Positions 7,901 through 15,872 of a stretch of 39,913 nt of DNA are shown piece after piece (within the stretch, counting starts at the first letter, position 1; every line of letters starts with the position of its first letter). The notes beneath the pieces were generated by a model. The model did no database searches. It was not told the DNA's origin and worked only from the letters and a program-made list of their open reading frames with translations. Both the position numbers and the translations under genes were made by a program. Source of the DNA: a virus; the IMG/VR virus record IMGVR_UViG_3300008110_000139, positions 1 through 39,913 of that record; one strand, written 5' to 3'.

Positions 7901-9706
7901 AACAGCCGTCTATGGGACTGGCTAGGCGATGCTAACGCACGATTCTCTCGTGACCAGTTGGTTATTGATGCAGCCTTTACTATCCGCAAGGATTTACAGC
8001 CATATCTTGACGATCTAACAAAGAAGATCGGTAAAGATGCAGCTACCCGACAGGTAGTTGAGATGTCTGAGAAACTTGCTGTAGAGCGTGTGCTTGCATT
8101 TGTGGATAACCCAGATGTTCGTACACAAATGGCCTGGTCTATGCGTAACTTTGCACGTTTCTACCGTGCTACAGAGGACGCTTACCGCCGTTTGTACCGC
8201 ACTACACGTTACTCTCCAGAAGGTCTACGCAAGATTGCAATGACCTACGAAGGCGTAACTCACACAGGTTTTGTACAGCGCGATGACCAAGGCGAGGCAT
8301 ACTTTGTCTATCCAGGCATTGCACCTGTCTATGAGGCAGTCAATAAGACACTCAACATCTTTGGTCTAGGCGATAAGTTCGTATCACCAATGCCATTGCA
8401 GTTTGGTTCATCTATCAAGATGCTTACTCCATCTGCTAACGCAGAGTCTTGGTTACCTACATTTTCAGGTCCAATTGCAGGTGTATCTCTTAAGACTATC
8501 TACAACATTGCTGGCCTATTCCAAGAGTCAGACATCCCACTTATCGGTAAGTTGGCACGTGAAGTCAAGCTAACTGAGAAGTACACACTTGGTTCAATCG
8601 GTGAAGGACAGTCAATCTTCCAGGCAGCATTGCCAGGACACGTCAATCGTTTGATCTCAGCACTAGATCAGGATGAGCGTGACTCACAGTACGCATCAGC
8701 TTTCCGTAAAGCAGTAACATACCTAGAAGCAGGTGGACATACACCTGGTGCAACAGCAACTCCTGGTGAGTTGGCTGACTACCAGAAGAAGTTGCGTGCC
8801 ACTATCTCAGGTATCTTGCTTACACGCTTTGCTCTAGGCTTCGTAAGCCCAGCATCACCTACTACAACACTCAAGTCTGATATGGCTGAGTGGGTACGTG
8901 AGAATGGTCGCGTTAACTTCAAGCAGGTATTCTCAAAGCTCATTGAGCAGTACCAAGGTACATCAGATCCAGTAGGTCGTGCTATGGCTGACTGGACTAA
9001 GTACTACCCAGAACAGGTTCCATACGTTCTTAACGAATCAGATCCAGTATTCCAGGCTAGCTTCAAGACAAGTAACTCTGCTGCTAACTGGGTTCAGGAG
9101 AACTCTGAACTTATTAAGAAGTACCCAGAGGGTGCAGCTTTCTTAATTCCACAGAGCGGAACCTTTACTTGGGAGTCATACCAGTTTCTCAAGGACAACG
9201 GATACCGTGAGAACAAGCTAGTTGGCGATTACCTACGCGAGACATTTGTAGCGAAGTCTAAGTACTTCTTCTACGAACAACGCGATAAGTACGAGGCAGC
9301 ACTTGCTAACGCAGGTACAGATGCAGAGCGTAAGCGTATCAATGCAATCTGGGATACTTGGTCAAAGGAATACAAGGGCACACGCCCATTGCTTCAGGAA
9401 GAGTTCGCTCAATCAGCATCTAATAACATTAAGCGTCAAGCTGCATATGATGACCTTAAGCGTATGCTCAACGAAACTGGAATCCAAAACGAAGCAACTA
9501 GCAAGATCCGTTCAATGATCGGTATTTACGAAGACTATCTACTTGCCAAGGATACTGTCTATAACTCACGCAGTGAGCGAGACGTTAATGCAAGAGATGT
9601 ACTACGTGAATCTACATTGACACAGTTAAAGTCTATTGCAGCAACTAACGAAAACGCTGCTGGTGTATTTGCTACATTGTTTAGCAACTTTTTGAGAGAA
9701 GGATAA
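4943..9706 (+). CDS. Very large putative internal virion (ejection) protein, 1587 aa
   Basis: The largest gene in the window, about 12 percent of its length. The start overlaps the previous stop by one base. The protein is soluble, mostly helical and mixed-charge, without an obvious signal peptide or continuous transmembrane segment. I could not place a lysozyme, peptidase or nucleotidyltransferase active site. Position between portal and scaffold, size and company of three further large helical proteins suggest a role like the T7 internal core proteins or another ejectosome, delivered with the DNA into the cell. A polyvalent injected enzyme is an alternative. Function is inferred from context only. 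Confidence 0.6.
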   Translation: MAQNINKGNLYQAAKQSNLNPAQMNQINSLADMYSTHTTLSNLPAQVASYEFNQLDTDKQKKMAEFFGQNDETPNRGIIGQAAYIISRPVVEPIKAIFNAANWASDQVTRAYRTGAIAVAEKEDLADAWKKSGANGEMVFNDNRIKKAIQTYGANRVAVAQKISAGIPLDQIVAEAQNEEQKQIAFAVGSKEGDKLTEEAIAKVNAAKYSPGRQLANLFLTEDMEGKSGLYTWISGTADAAFRIRTDPTIFLGKARKAYVASKYALTKTIGTAEKVDNAFANPNIANFWTEYTKSLDELAKARVNKEQIKVGETIGRLERLAPGFRENGVDSALIKFANEDFGGIIDVNTAKAFLSNAERVEPLFYGQAGFQIKVMPRLSEFRRKRVDFYTKGERVFNLNQDGTDFVRNIVFDDADGRGITEAQAALESLIGREGETAIEAGRRTAERIKAGLSDERLKRFSVFGINQKLDKVARKFSLMPDMAELGNFTSEKSVIAFQRYATLAYGRFSARTLADAYATANIGQRREMFIGLQSAVGELRGLRGVAGGRKLLDSIGAVGREAQYTNRVFDADNLDGKIPSQVDGFDSAAYVFQLNDRMSFITPKQLDQFAARDGFIGKLWGFQYGKAADDAVSTFVTGTLVGPRFPIRNALEDYIFYLANGNGVIKSGMKVAKARRLATDIRTASDELTLGIVNRYGKAADKEKILAKFDDVKNNIKREMVDGQEVIIQDAYSTPAQRELAKRKIMAEVLLRDKFNDAQVGAFGDDFDQFAYEFAMHGDFENLLRAASEGAYNMNAGNDFFSRAKRVSRKQGRVVDFTIDGEEYARQYGSFVTLSPLDQEGKLAWAFQIVGKGNDEIGSEGLKLLKTYGDNRKDFINALSKYIDSEDIAKLKPRFDRYVDESYTSTQHAAVIYDDLRAMLSTADGSINKDLLNKIVVAGEDGALKINLKDFNTSWLPTDAKMLPKSITGPRFIPATQSQNIISDINSRLWDWLGDANARFSRDQLVIDAAFTIRKDLQPYLDDLTKKIGKDAATRQVVEMSEKLAVERVLAFVDNPDVRTQMAWSMRNFARFYRATEDAYRRLYRTTRYSPEGLRKIAMTYEGVTHTGFVQRDDQGEAYFVYPGIAPVYEAVNKTLNIFGLGDKFVSPMPLQFGSSIKMLTPSANAESWLPTFSGPIAGVSLKTIYNIAGLFQESDIPLIGKLAREVKLTEKYTLGSIGEGQSIFQAALPGHVNRLISALDQDERDSQYASAFRKAVTYLEAGGHTPGATATPGELADYQKKLRATISGILLTRFALGFVSPASPTTTLKSDMAEWVRENGRVNFKQVFSKLIEQYQGTSDPVGRAMADWTKYYPEQVPYVLNESDPVFQASFKTSNSAANWVQENSELIKKYPEGAAFLIPQSGTFTWESYQFLKDNGYRENKLVGDYLRETFVAKSKYFFYEQRDKYEAALANAGTDAERKRINAIWDTWSKEYKGTRPLLQEEFAQSASNNIKRQAAYDDLKRMLNETGIQNEATSKIRSMIGIYEDYLLAKDTVYNSRSERDVNARDVLRESTLTQLKSIAATNENAAGVFATLFSNFLREG

Positions 9707-9707
9707 G

Positions 9708-10481
9708 ATGATAGATCAAGGCGTTAACTTTGGTGGAACAGGCACAGGTGCCGGCCTAATCACTTCATCCACACCAGTTACCCCACCACCTGGTGGTCAG
9801 TTTGGTCCACTCAAGGGTGGCTATACAGCAGGTGCTGGTGGCTCTCAACAGACTCAAGCTACAGCAGCAGATCTTGTTGCTAACTATGGAAAGATGTCAG
9901 AGCCTTTGCGTAAGGCATTGGCTCAGCAACTTAAGTCTGCAGGCTTTAAGGTACCGGTAACTGGCAAGTACAGCATCAAGGTTCGTAATGCTTTTATTGA
10001 TGCTTCTCAAGCGTTAAGCGATGAACTGCGTAGCCTTGCTACTCAAGACCCAACACGTTTGGCTACCACTAAGTACGACCTTACATCTTTTCTTAAGGAT
10101 CTTGCTACTACAGAACGAGTCGGCGGTGGCGAAGACAAGACACCTACAATCGTTCCAAGTATTACTAACTATCGTCCGGAAACAATTGCTGACCTAATCA
10201 ATAAGGTAAGCCGTGATCTTACAGGCGAATCAGCTACTCCTGAATTTATTGCTAAGTACACAAAGACTATTCAAAGCGAATTAAAGAAGCCTGAGAATAT
10301 TCAACAGACTACTTACTATCCAAAAGATGCACAGGGTAGAGCGCCTCAAGTTACACAAGAAGGATTTAGCCCTGAACGCTTTCTTATCGAAGAGATCTCC
10401 AAAGGAGATGCAGCTAAGGCCAGCAGCGTAATGGGATTCTACGAAGTATTTAACAAAGCGATCGGAAGAGATAATGGCTGA
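9708..10481 (+). CDS. Putative internal virion protein, 257 aa
   Basis: ATG one base after the preceding stop, with AAGGAT just upstream. The N-terminus is Gly/Thr/Pro-rich and flexible (about residues 1-50). A segment near residues 65-100 (LKSAGFKVPVTGKYSIKVRN) faintly resembles a peptidoglycan-binding repeat of the 'length, tGxyd..t..Av' type, but this is weak. It overlaps the next gene by 8 bases. By context it belongs to the ejection-protein block. Confidence 0.55.
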   Translation: MIDQGVNFGGTGTGAGLITSSTPVTPPPGGQFGPLKGGYTAGAGGSQQTQATAADLVANYGKMSEPLRKALAQQLKSAGFKVPVTGKYSIKVRNAFIDASQALSDELRSLATQDPTRLATTKYDLTSFLKDLATTERVGGGEDKTPTIVPSITNYRPETIADLINKVSRDLTGESATPEFIAKYTKTIQSELKKPENIQQTTYYPKDAQGRAPQVTQEGFSPERFLIEEISKGDAAKASSVMGFYEVFNKAIGRDNG

Positions 10482-12009
10482 TACATTAAAGAAAACCGAA
10501 AGCCAATTAAAGGCAGATATCGCAGCCCTGCTTAACGAGGCTGCAAGAGAAACAGATGTCAAGAAGAAGCAATCTTTAACTTCACAGGCTAAGGCACTTA
10601 AGAAGCAACTCGATGGAGTTGTCAAGCAACGTGAGTCTAACAAGAATCTTTCTGTTGTTGAAAAGGCACGTAAAGAACTTGAGCGTCTTAACAAGTTAGA
10701 TCCTAATACACCTGGTGTAGCACCGCTTAAAGCGGTTCAAGAAAGAATTATTGCCGATGCAGCTAAGAGGGGCTTGCCTGCTACAGAGGGTACTCCTTCA
10801 GTAATTGCAGCACCTAAGAAGGATGAAAAGCCTAAGCCTACTGTGGTAGCTGGTGTTGAATCTAATACCAGAATAGACCCTCTTACCTTAGCAAGAGAAG
10901 AAGCAGCAAAGACAAAAGCAACTGCAGCAAAGTCTAAGTCAACAGTAGTTGCCTCTGATTACGCACAGCGTAATGCTGGTATTGCTGCTATGGGTGGAAC
11001 ACTGCCAGTCAAAACTGATACTACAGGTGATGACATCCAAGCAATCTATGACTTGGCAAAATCTAAGTATGCAAACGTTGACTCTATTTTCTTATACGAT
11101 GATGAACTACGACAGCTGCTTATTGATGCTGTAAAGGATCCAGCTACAGCTGAAGACGATATGAAACCAGATGAGTTTCTTCGCCGTCTTAATTCATCTG
11201 AGTGGATGGTTCGTAACGCTGATACCTACTCTAAGCGTGATGCTCAGCGTCGTGAATTCAATGACCTGCTCAGCAAGTACGAGACACAACTATCGGCTGC
11301 AGATACTCAAGACAAGAAAGACGCAATCAATAAGAAGATTGGCGAACTTAAGAGTAACTCTGCCTATGCCCGTGGCCTTGCTGCGACTAAAGCCTTTGTT
11401 GAAAAGACAGCTGGTGGCTTAATTGGAACACTAAGTCCAGAGCAACTAGATTCTTTTGTCAAGCGTATGTATGACTCTGCCAATGATAAAGATGCAAACA
11501 TCATTAACAAAGAACTGTCATACCTTATCAACTATAAGCCAGGTTCAACCCTTGGTGGTTCTACTGGTGAGGAACTAACAGACCTTCGCAAGACTGCAGC
11601 AGCAAACGGATTTGACCTTGACAAAGACTTTGGAGCAAGCATCAACACTTGGCTGCAACGTCTTGCAATGGGTGAGTCAGTTGAGACATTTAAGAATGTC
11701 ATTCGCTCACAGGCAAAGTTAGGTCTACCAGACAAAGTTGCAAACCTACTCGATCAGGGCCTTGACTTAGACGCTATCTATTCTCCATACAAAAAGTTAA
11801 TGGCAGCAACCCTTGAGGTTACACCTGACTCCATCCAGCTCAATGACCCTACATTGCGTAGCGCTATTGGTCCAGATAGAGAAATGAGTCTTTACGATTT
11901 CCAACGTGCACTTCGCAAAGATGCTCGTTGGCAGTACACAGATAATGCTCGTGAAGATGTTTCGAACTCAGCGCTTAAGGTCCTTCAGGACTTTGGATTC
12001 CAGGGGTAA
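10474..12009 (+). CDS. Putative internal virion protein with coiled-coil N-terminus, 511 aa
   Basis: ATG overlapping the previous gene by 8 bases, with GGAAGAG upstream. Residues 1-70 are charged heptad-like helix, followed by a Lys/Ala/Pro-rich linker (about 105-160) and a larger helical domain. No enzymatic motif is recognised. It is followed after 3 bases by another large helical protein, and the pair look like co-assembling components of the ejection apparatus or inner core. Confidence 0.55.
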   Translation: MADTLKKTESQLKADIAALLNEAARETDVKKKQSLTSQAKALKKQLDGVVKQRESNKNLSVVEKARKELERLNKLDPNTPGVAPLKAVQERIIADAAKRGLPATEGTPSVIAAPKKDEKPKPTVVAGVESNTRIDPLTLAREEAAKTKATAAKSKSTVVASDYAQRNAGIAAMGGTLPVKTDTTGDDIQAIYDLAKSKYANVDSIFLYDDELRQLLIDAVKDPATAEDDMKPDEFLRRLNSSEWMVRNADTYSKRDAQRREFNDLLSKYETQLSAADTQDKKDAINKKIGELKSNSAYARGLAATKAFVEKTAGGLIGTLSPEQLDSFVKRMYDSANDKDANIINKELSYLINYKPGSTLGGSTGEELTDLRKTAAANGFDLDKDFGASINTWLQRLAMGESVETFKNVIRSQAKLGLPDKVANLLDQGLDLDAIYSPYKKLMAATLEVTPDSIQLNDPTLRSAIGPDREMSLYDFQRALRKDARWQYTDNAREDVSNSALKVLQDFGFQG

Positions 12010-12012
12010 AAG

Positions 12013-13398
12013 ATGGCTAGATATAATCCAGACTTAATGATGCTAGATGATGGAGCAACAGGTGCTCCACGTGTCGCTGGTCCACGTACCCCTTCAGCTA
12101 CGGCAGAAGAGCTTGCAGTAATACTAGAAGAAGAAAACAAGAAATACGATCCAGCAACAGGTATGCCTTTAGACCTTTTGGAAAGTGGCATTCCAGAACT
12201 TATACAGTCTTTTGCTAAACCTGGATTTACGCCTGGACCTTATCCAAAAGAATTTGAACGATTTTTTGGAGCAGCAGATCCTAATATGATTGGCTACAGA
12301 ATTGTTACAAATTCTGATGGAAGTCAACAATTAGAAGTTCAAACAGGACCAGGTTCAACTCAAACATTTGGTGCTCCAATCAAGGTTGGCGCAAATGGAA
12401 CTGTAGTGCCATTTGAAAAAACCGTAAGCACAACTACTAAAAACGTAAACACACCTGCTTCATCATTTACAGCATCTGATGGAAGAACCTTTACAACATT
12501 AGCAGATCAACTTACATACCAAGCTACACTAGATAAAGCTAAAGGTGAGCGTCAATCTGCTTATGACTTGCTTTACTCAGAGTTCAGTAGGTACGGCCTA
12601 GGTTCATTAGTTGAACCATTAAAAGGTTTAATTCAGCAAGGTGTATCTCCATCTGAATTTACTATTCAGTTACGTAATACACCTCAATACCAACGTCGTT
12701 TTGCAGCAAACGCAAAGCGTGTGCAGAATGGTTTGAAGGCGTTGAGCGAAGCAGAGTACATTGGCCTAGAAGACCAGTACCAAAACATTATGCGTAACTA
12801 TGGATTGCCTGAGCAATACTATGCTCGTGGCGACCTAGGCGTACAGCAAGGTTTTGAACAGTTCATTGGTAACGACGTGTCACCAGTTGAGCTAGAAGAC
12901 CGTATCCAAACAGCTGAGCGTCGTGTTCGTTATGCTAACCCAGAGGTTGGTATTGCTCTTAGAACATTCTACCCAGACATTACTAATGGCGATGTTCTTG
13001 CATATGCTCTTGATCCTAAGACTGCGCTTGAGTCACTCAAGCGTCGCATTACTGCAGCAGAGGTTGGATCAACAGCAGTTCAAATGGGTCTTGCAACTAA
13101 CGTAACAGATGCAGAATATCTTGCTCGTTACGGAGTAACAAAGGCACAAGCACAGCAGGGTTACCAGACAATCTCTAGTTTCTTGCCACGTGCACAACAG
13201 CTTTCAGACATCTACGCCACACAAGGCGTAAGTCCTTATACACAAGCAACTGCAGAAAAGGAAGTCTTCGGAGTTCCTGGAGCAGCAGATGCTGCAGCAC
13301 AACGAAAGAAGATAGTTGGACTTGAGACAGCTGCATTCAGCGGTTCATCAGGTGCAGCTGGCGGTGCGCTAGCACGTGAACGTGCCGGCGGCTTCTAA
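12013..13398 (+). CDS. Putative internal virion protein, 461 aa
   Basis: ATG with AGGGGTAAAAG upstream. The C-terminal two thirds have a repeated helical pattern typical of a phage structural family I recognise only by style: YGLGSLVEPLKGLI, then TPQYQRRFAAN, LSEAEYIGLEDQYQNIMRNY and DVSPVELEDRI. It ends in an Ala/Gly-rich tail. It closes the internal-protein block and is followed by a structured non-coding stretch before scaffold. No enzymatic motif seen. Confidence 0.55.
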   Translation: MARYNPDLMMLDDGATGAPRVAGPRTPSATAEELAVILEEENKKYDPATGMPLDLLESGIPELIQSFAKPGFTPGPYPKEFERFFGAADPNMIGYRIVTNSDGSQQLEVQTGPGSTQTFGAPIKVGANGTVVPFEKTVSTTTKNVNTPASSFTASDGRTFTTLADQLTYQATLDKAKGERQSAYDLLYSEFSRYGLGSLVEPLKGLIQQGVSPSEFTIQLRNTPQYQRRFAANAKRVQNGLKALSEAEYIGLEDQYQNIMRNYGLPEQYYARGDLGVQQGFEQFIGNDVSPVELEDRIQTAERRVRYANPEVGIALRTFYPDITNGDVLAYALDPKTALESLKRRITAAEVGSTAVQMGLATNVTDAEYLARYGVTKAQAQQGYQTISSFLPRAQQLSDIYATQGVSPYTQATAEKEVFGVPGAADAAAQRKKIVGLETAAFSGSSGAAGGALARERAGGF

Positions 13399-13411
13399 AC
13401 AATAAAGCCTG

Positions 13412-13453
13412 CCACTAGAACGACTGGCCTAGTGGAGCGATAGCAAGACCAGT
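13412..13453 (+). ncRNA. H-type RNA pseudoknot upstream of the scaffold gene
   Basis: Stem 1 pairs CCACTAG (13412-13418) with CTAGTGG (13429-13435). Within its loop ACTGG (13423-13427) pairs with CCAGT (13449-13453). This gives stems of 7 and 5 bp, loop 1 of 4 bases, one junction base and loop 3 of 13 bases, geometrically reasonable for an H-type pseudoknot. A further small hairpin (CCGT 13467-13470 with ACGG 13479-13482) follows. All of it lies in the 128-base gap 13399-13526, in front of scaffold and capsid genes. Pairing is seen; in vivo folding and function are inferred. Confidence 0.6.
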
Positions 13454-13526
13454 AGTGGGAGCCATACCGTTTCCCCAGACGGATATGAGGCCTACGCAAA
13501 TCAAACCAATGATAGGGAGAAGGACT

Positions 13527-13994
13527 ATGTCCAATTACGACTACGAGGATGATGACGATTTCGATATGGATTCGTCAAGCAATGACCTTGTAAAACAACT
13601 ACGCAAAGCAGCTAAGCAGAAGGACAAAGAACTGGCCGAACTTCGTGCACAGTTTGAAGGACTCAGCAAGGCTCAACGTGAAAGATCAATCAAGGATGCC
13701 CTCGAACGTCGCGGGGTAAATCAGAAGATCGCTTCATTTATCCCACAGGACATTGACCCAACTGAGGAGTCTGTGTCTAAGTGGCTTGAGGAATACGCCG
13801 ATGTATTCGGAGTAGACCTTGGCCAAAACCAGAAGACGAATGTAGACCCAGCAGATATTGCTGCATACAAGAAGATGACAGGAACAGCAGATGCTGCGAT
13901 GTCACCTGAACGTGGCGCAGACGTGATGTCCCGCCTAATGAATGCAAGCAGCAAAGAAGAGCTGGACGACATCATTCGCCAATCTGGACTTTAA
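13527..13994 (+). CDS. Capsid scaffolding protein
   Basis: Directs procapsid assembly and is then lost or cleaved. I chose ATG 13527, which follows GGGAGAAGGAC, rather than the earlier in-frame GTG. At 155 residues it is acidic at the N-terminus (DYEDDDDFDMD), has a charged coiled coil around residues 20-55 (LRKAAKQKDKELAELRAQFE) and a short C-terminal helical segment. Composition, size and position immediately before the major capsid gene are typical of scaffolds. Confidence 0.8.
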   Translation: MSNYDYEDDDDFDMDSSSNDLVKQLRKAAKQKDKELAELRAQFEGLSKAQRERSIKDALERRGVNQKIASFIPQDIDPTEESVSKWLEEYADVFGVDLGQNQKTNVDPADIAAYKKMTGTADAAMSPERGADVMSRLMNASSKEELDDIIRQSGL

Positions 13995-14023
13995 CCCAAA
14001 CCATAATCGAAAGGTAAAGCCAA

Positions 14024-14953
14024 ATGGCAATTCCAGCAGGTAGTTTAACTGGTACCTCCGATATCAGCAATCTCGTAAAGACAGCGTACGATCAATATGT
14101 TCGTATGGCTCTCCGTAGCATCCCAGTGATGCGTGCGATTGCTGACGTCAAGCCAGTACAGCAGGCTATGCCTGGTTCATCAGTTGTGTTCTCTATCTAC
14201 TCAGATCTAGCTCAGGCTACATCTACATTGACAGAAACATCAGATGTATCAAGCATTGCTCTAGGTAACCCAAATCAGGTTACAGTAACTCTGAACGAAT
14301 ACGGTTCAGCAGTAACAACAACAAAGAAGTTAAACCTAACTTCATTCAACGATGTAGATTCAGCACTTGCTGACATCATCGCTTACAACTCAGCAGACTC
14401 TATTGATGCTGTAGTTGCGTCAGTCCTAACAGGTGGCTCAAACGTTATCTACGCAGGAACTGCAACAACAACAAACACAATCACATCATCTATGACAATG
14501 GCTGTTGCTGATATCCGTGAGGCTGTAACACAGCTTCGCACAAACAAGGCTGTGCCACGTATCAATGATTTGTACGCAGCATACCTACACCCACGTCAGG
14601 CAGCTGACCTACGTGCAGAGTCAGGTACTGGTGGATTCCAGGCATTGACACAGTACGTAGACCGCACACCATTCGTCGCTGGCGCAGTAGGCGTCATCGA
14701 AGGTGCATTCGTAGTAGAGACACCTCGTGTGCCTTACGCTGCGAACTCAGGATCAGTTAACGTCTACAAGGCAGTTATCGCTGGTCGTGAAGCACTTGCA
14801 GAAGCACAGGGTCAGGACATCTCAACCGTTATCGGTCCAGAGATTGACGCACTCCGTCGTTTCCGCACAATCGGTTGGTACTATATGGGCGGCTTTGCTC
14901 GCCTACGTGAAGCAGCTCTATATCGTATTGAGTCAGCTTCATCTATTAACTAA
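14024..14953 (+). CDS. Major capsid protein
   Basis: Main shell protein. ATG with AAAGG upstream, 309 residues. The N-terminus (TSDISNLVKTAYDQYVRMAL), the beta-rich middle (NPNQVTVTLNEYGSAVTTTK) and the segment LYAAYLHPRQAADLR resemble HK97-fold capsid proteins of the N4-gp56-like group. Codons are regular and the gene sits between a scaffold and a strong hairpin. It lacks a large N-terminal delta domain, consistent with the separate scaffold gene. Confidence 0.88.
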   Translation: MAIPAGSLTGTSDISNLVKTAYDQYVRMALRSIPVMRAIADVKPVQQAMPGSSVVFSIYSDLAQATSTLTETSDVSSIALGNPNQVTVTLNEYGSAVTTTKKLNLTSFNDVDSALADIIAYNSADSIDAVVASVLTGGSNVIYAGTATTTNTITSSMTMAVADIREAVTQLRTNKAVPRINDLYAAYLHPRQAADLRAESGTGGFQALTQYVDRTPFVAGAVGVIEGAFVVETPRVPYAANSGSVNVYKAVIAGREALAEAQGQDISTVIGPEIDALRRFRTIGWYYMGGFARLREAALYRIESASSIN

Positions 14954-14964
14954 GTAATTGGTTG

Positions 14965-14996
14965 ACTGCAGTGCAGGGGAAACCCTGCATTGTGGT
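14965..14996 (+). ncRNA. 14-bp hairpin with GAAA tetraloop after the capsid gene
   Basis: Bases 14965-14978 pair with 14983-14996 around a GAAA loop (14979-14982). The helix has 14 consecutive pairs, three of them G-T, with a GC-rich top (TGCAGGG/CCCTGCA). It begins 12 bases after the capsid stop codon. No T-tract follows, so it is more likely an mRNA-stabilising or processing element than a full terminator. Confidence 0.7.
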
Positions 14997-15015
14997 AAGC
15001 CCATTAAGGAGAACA

Positions 15016-15339
15016 ATGCCATACCAATTGACAACACCTTGGCAAAACGAAACCTGGTGCGATAGTACATACTTCAATATGTATGCTCGTCTTGCTGGGC
15101 GTCCACTTGCCGGTGGTTCATACACAGGTGCAATCCCGTCATTTATGACAGATGTACCACGTGGTGTTACCCTGCTTATTAACGGCACAACCGTTACTGA
15201 AAGCAGAACTCCATACCAAGATGACTTGGCTAATGCTGACACTTACTATCTAGGTGGGCACTCATACACGCTGACAGATGCAGAAGCGCAGATACTTATT
15301 GATGCTGGCTACTCTGCATATCTGGAGCCAATCGTATGA
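15016..15339 (+). CDS. Putative virion protein, 107 aa
   Basis: ATG 15016 follows AAGGAGAAC. The longer in-frame version from 14962 would run through the hairpin and is rejected. The product is beta-rich (TLLINGTTVTESRTPYQDD, SYTLTDAEAQILIDAGYSAY) without membrane segments. Position right after the major capsid gene suggests a capsid decoration or head-completion protein; no family is recognised with certainty. Confidence 0.65.
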   Translation: MPYQLTTPWQNETWCDSTYFNMYARLAGRPLAGGSYTGAIPSFMTDVPRGVTLLINGTTVTESRTPYQDDLANADTYYLGGHSYTLTDAEAQILIDAGYSAYLEPIV

Positions 15340-15605
15340 GTCTGCACAGAAAAGATCATCCGACAGATGTAGAAGGCTGCTTCGGATGCAAGGTGCTAGG
15401 TTTGACAATGAGCACGGGAGCTGCCCGCAGTGATGGTGTACCTACTGCCAAAGCCCACGATAAAGAACTAGAGTCTTACTACGGAGCAATACGTCAGGGG
15501 ATCGAACCGCGTTCGACTAGACAACCTGATATTGATGCTGCAGTAAGAATCAGTAATGAAGCAGGCAAAGCATTTGATGGAACAAGTTTAACACTTAAAA
15601 ACTAG
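15336..15605 (+). CDS. Conserved-type small phage protein with HRKDH and CxxC motifs, 89 aa
   Basis: ATGA overlap with the preceding stop. The N-terminus contains HRKDHPTDVEGCFGCK, a possible metal site with two His and a CxxC. The rest is polar, with AGKAFDGTSLTLKN at the end. Location just downstream of capsid genes suggests a head-associated component. Function unknown. Confidence 0.6.
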   Translation: MSLHRKDHPTDVEGCFGCKVLGLTMSTGAARSDGVPTAKAHDKELESYYGAIRQGIEPRSTRQPDIDAAVRISNEAGKAFDGTSLTLKN

Positions 15606-15615
15606 GGAGAATAAA

Positions 15616-15777
15616 ATGAAAGATGAAGCATACTCTAAAGAAAACGGCAAAGAGTTTGAATATGTCAAGAGCGTTGATGAAGTAGATCCATACCCACTAG
15701 CAGACAAGCAGTTTGCATCTAACCGCAAGTATATGACTTATGAGTCAATCTCAACTGGTGTCGGTGGTAAGAAGTAA
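15616..15777 (+). CDS. 53-residue acidic/polar peptide
   Basis: ATG preceded by AGGGAGAATAAA. The product is hydrophilic (ENGKEFEYVKSVDEVDPYP) and ends in GGKK. Its stop overlaps the start of the Cys-rich peptide that follows (TAATG), indicating coupling. No family recognised. Confidence 0.6.
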   Translation: MKDEAYSKENGKEFEYVKSVDEVDPYPLADKQFASNRKYMTYESISTGVGGKK

Positions 15778-15872
15778 TGTGCGCCAAGTGTGGTTGCAAG
15801 TGCAAGCCAGGTAAGCCACAAAAGGGATGCAAGTGCAACTGTGCAACTTGTAAGAATGCGAGGAAGAAGTGA
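15777..15872 (+). CDS. Metallothionein-like 31-residue peptide with eight cysteines
   Basis: ATG overlaps the preceding stop (TAATG), and the stop overlaps the next GTG start. Eight of 31 residues are Cys, arranged C-x2-C-x-C-x-C, eight residues, then C-x-C-x-C-x2-C. The two halves (CAKCGCKC and CKCNCATC) are mirror images in spacing. Most of the rest is Lys, Gly and Pro. This density and spacing suggest a metal cluster, as in metallothioneins, though it is shorter than known bacterial ones. It may act as a metal buffer, a virion component or an RNA/DNA binder. Coding is supported by tight coupling on both sides; function is inferred. Confidence 0.65.
   Translation: MCAKCGCKCKPGKPQKGCKCNCATCKNARKK

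Noticed and set aside
13399-13526. tRNA or tRNA-like gene in the structured gap
   Set aside because: No cloverleaf with a T-arm (GGTTC type) or anticodon arm can be drawn; the pairing fits a pseudoknot.
14962-15015. Upstream start for the 107-residue gene
   Set aside because: The extension passes through the 14-bp hairpin; ATG 15016 has an excellent ribosome binding site.
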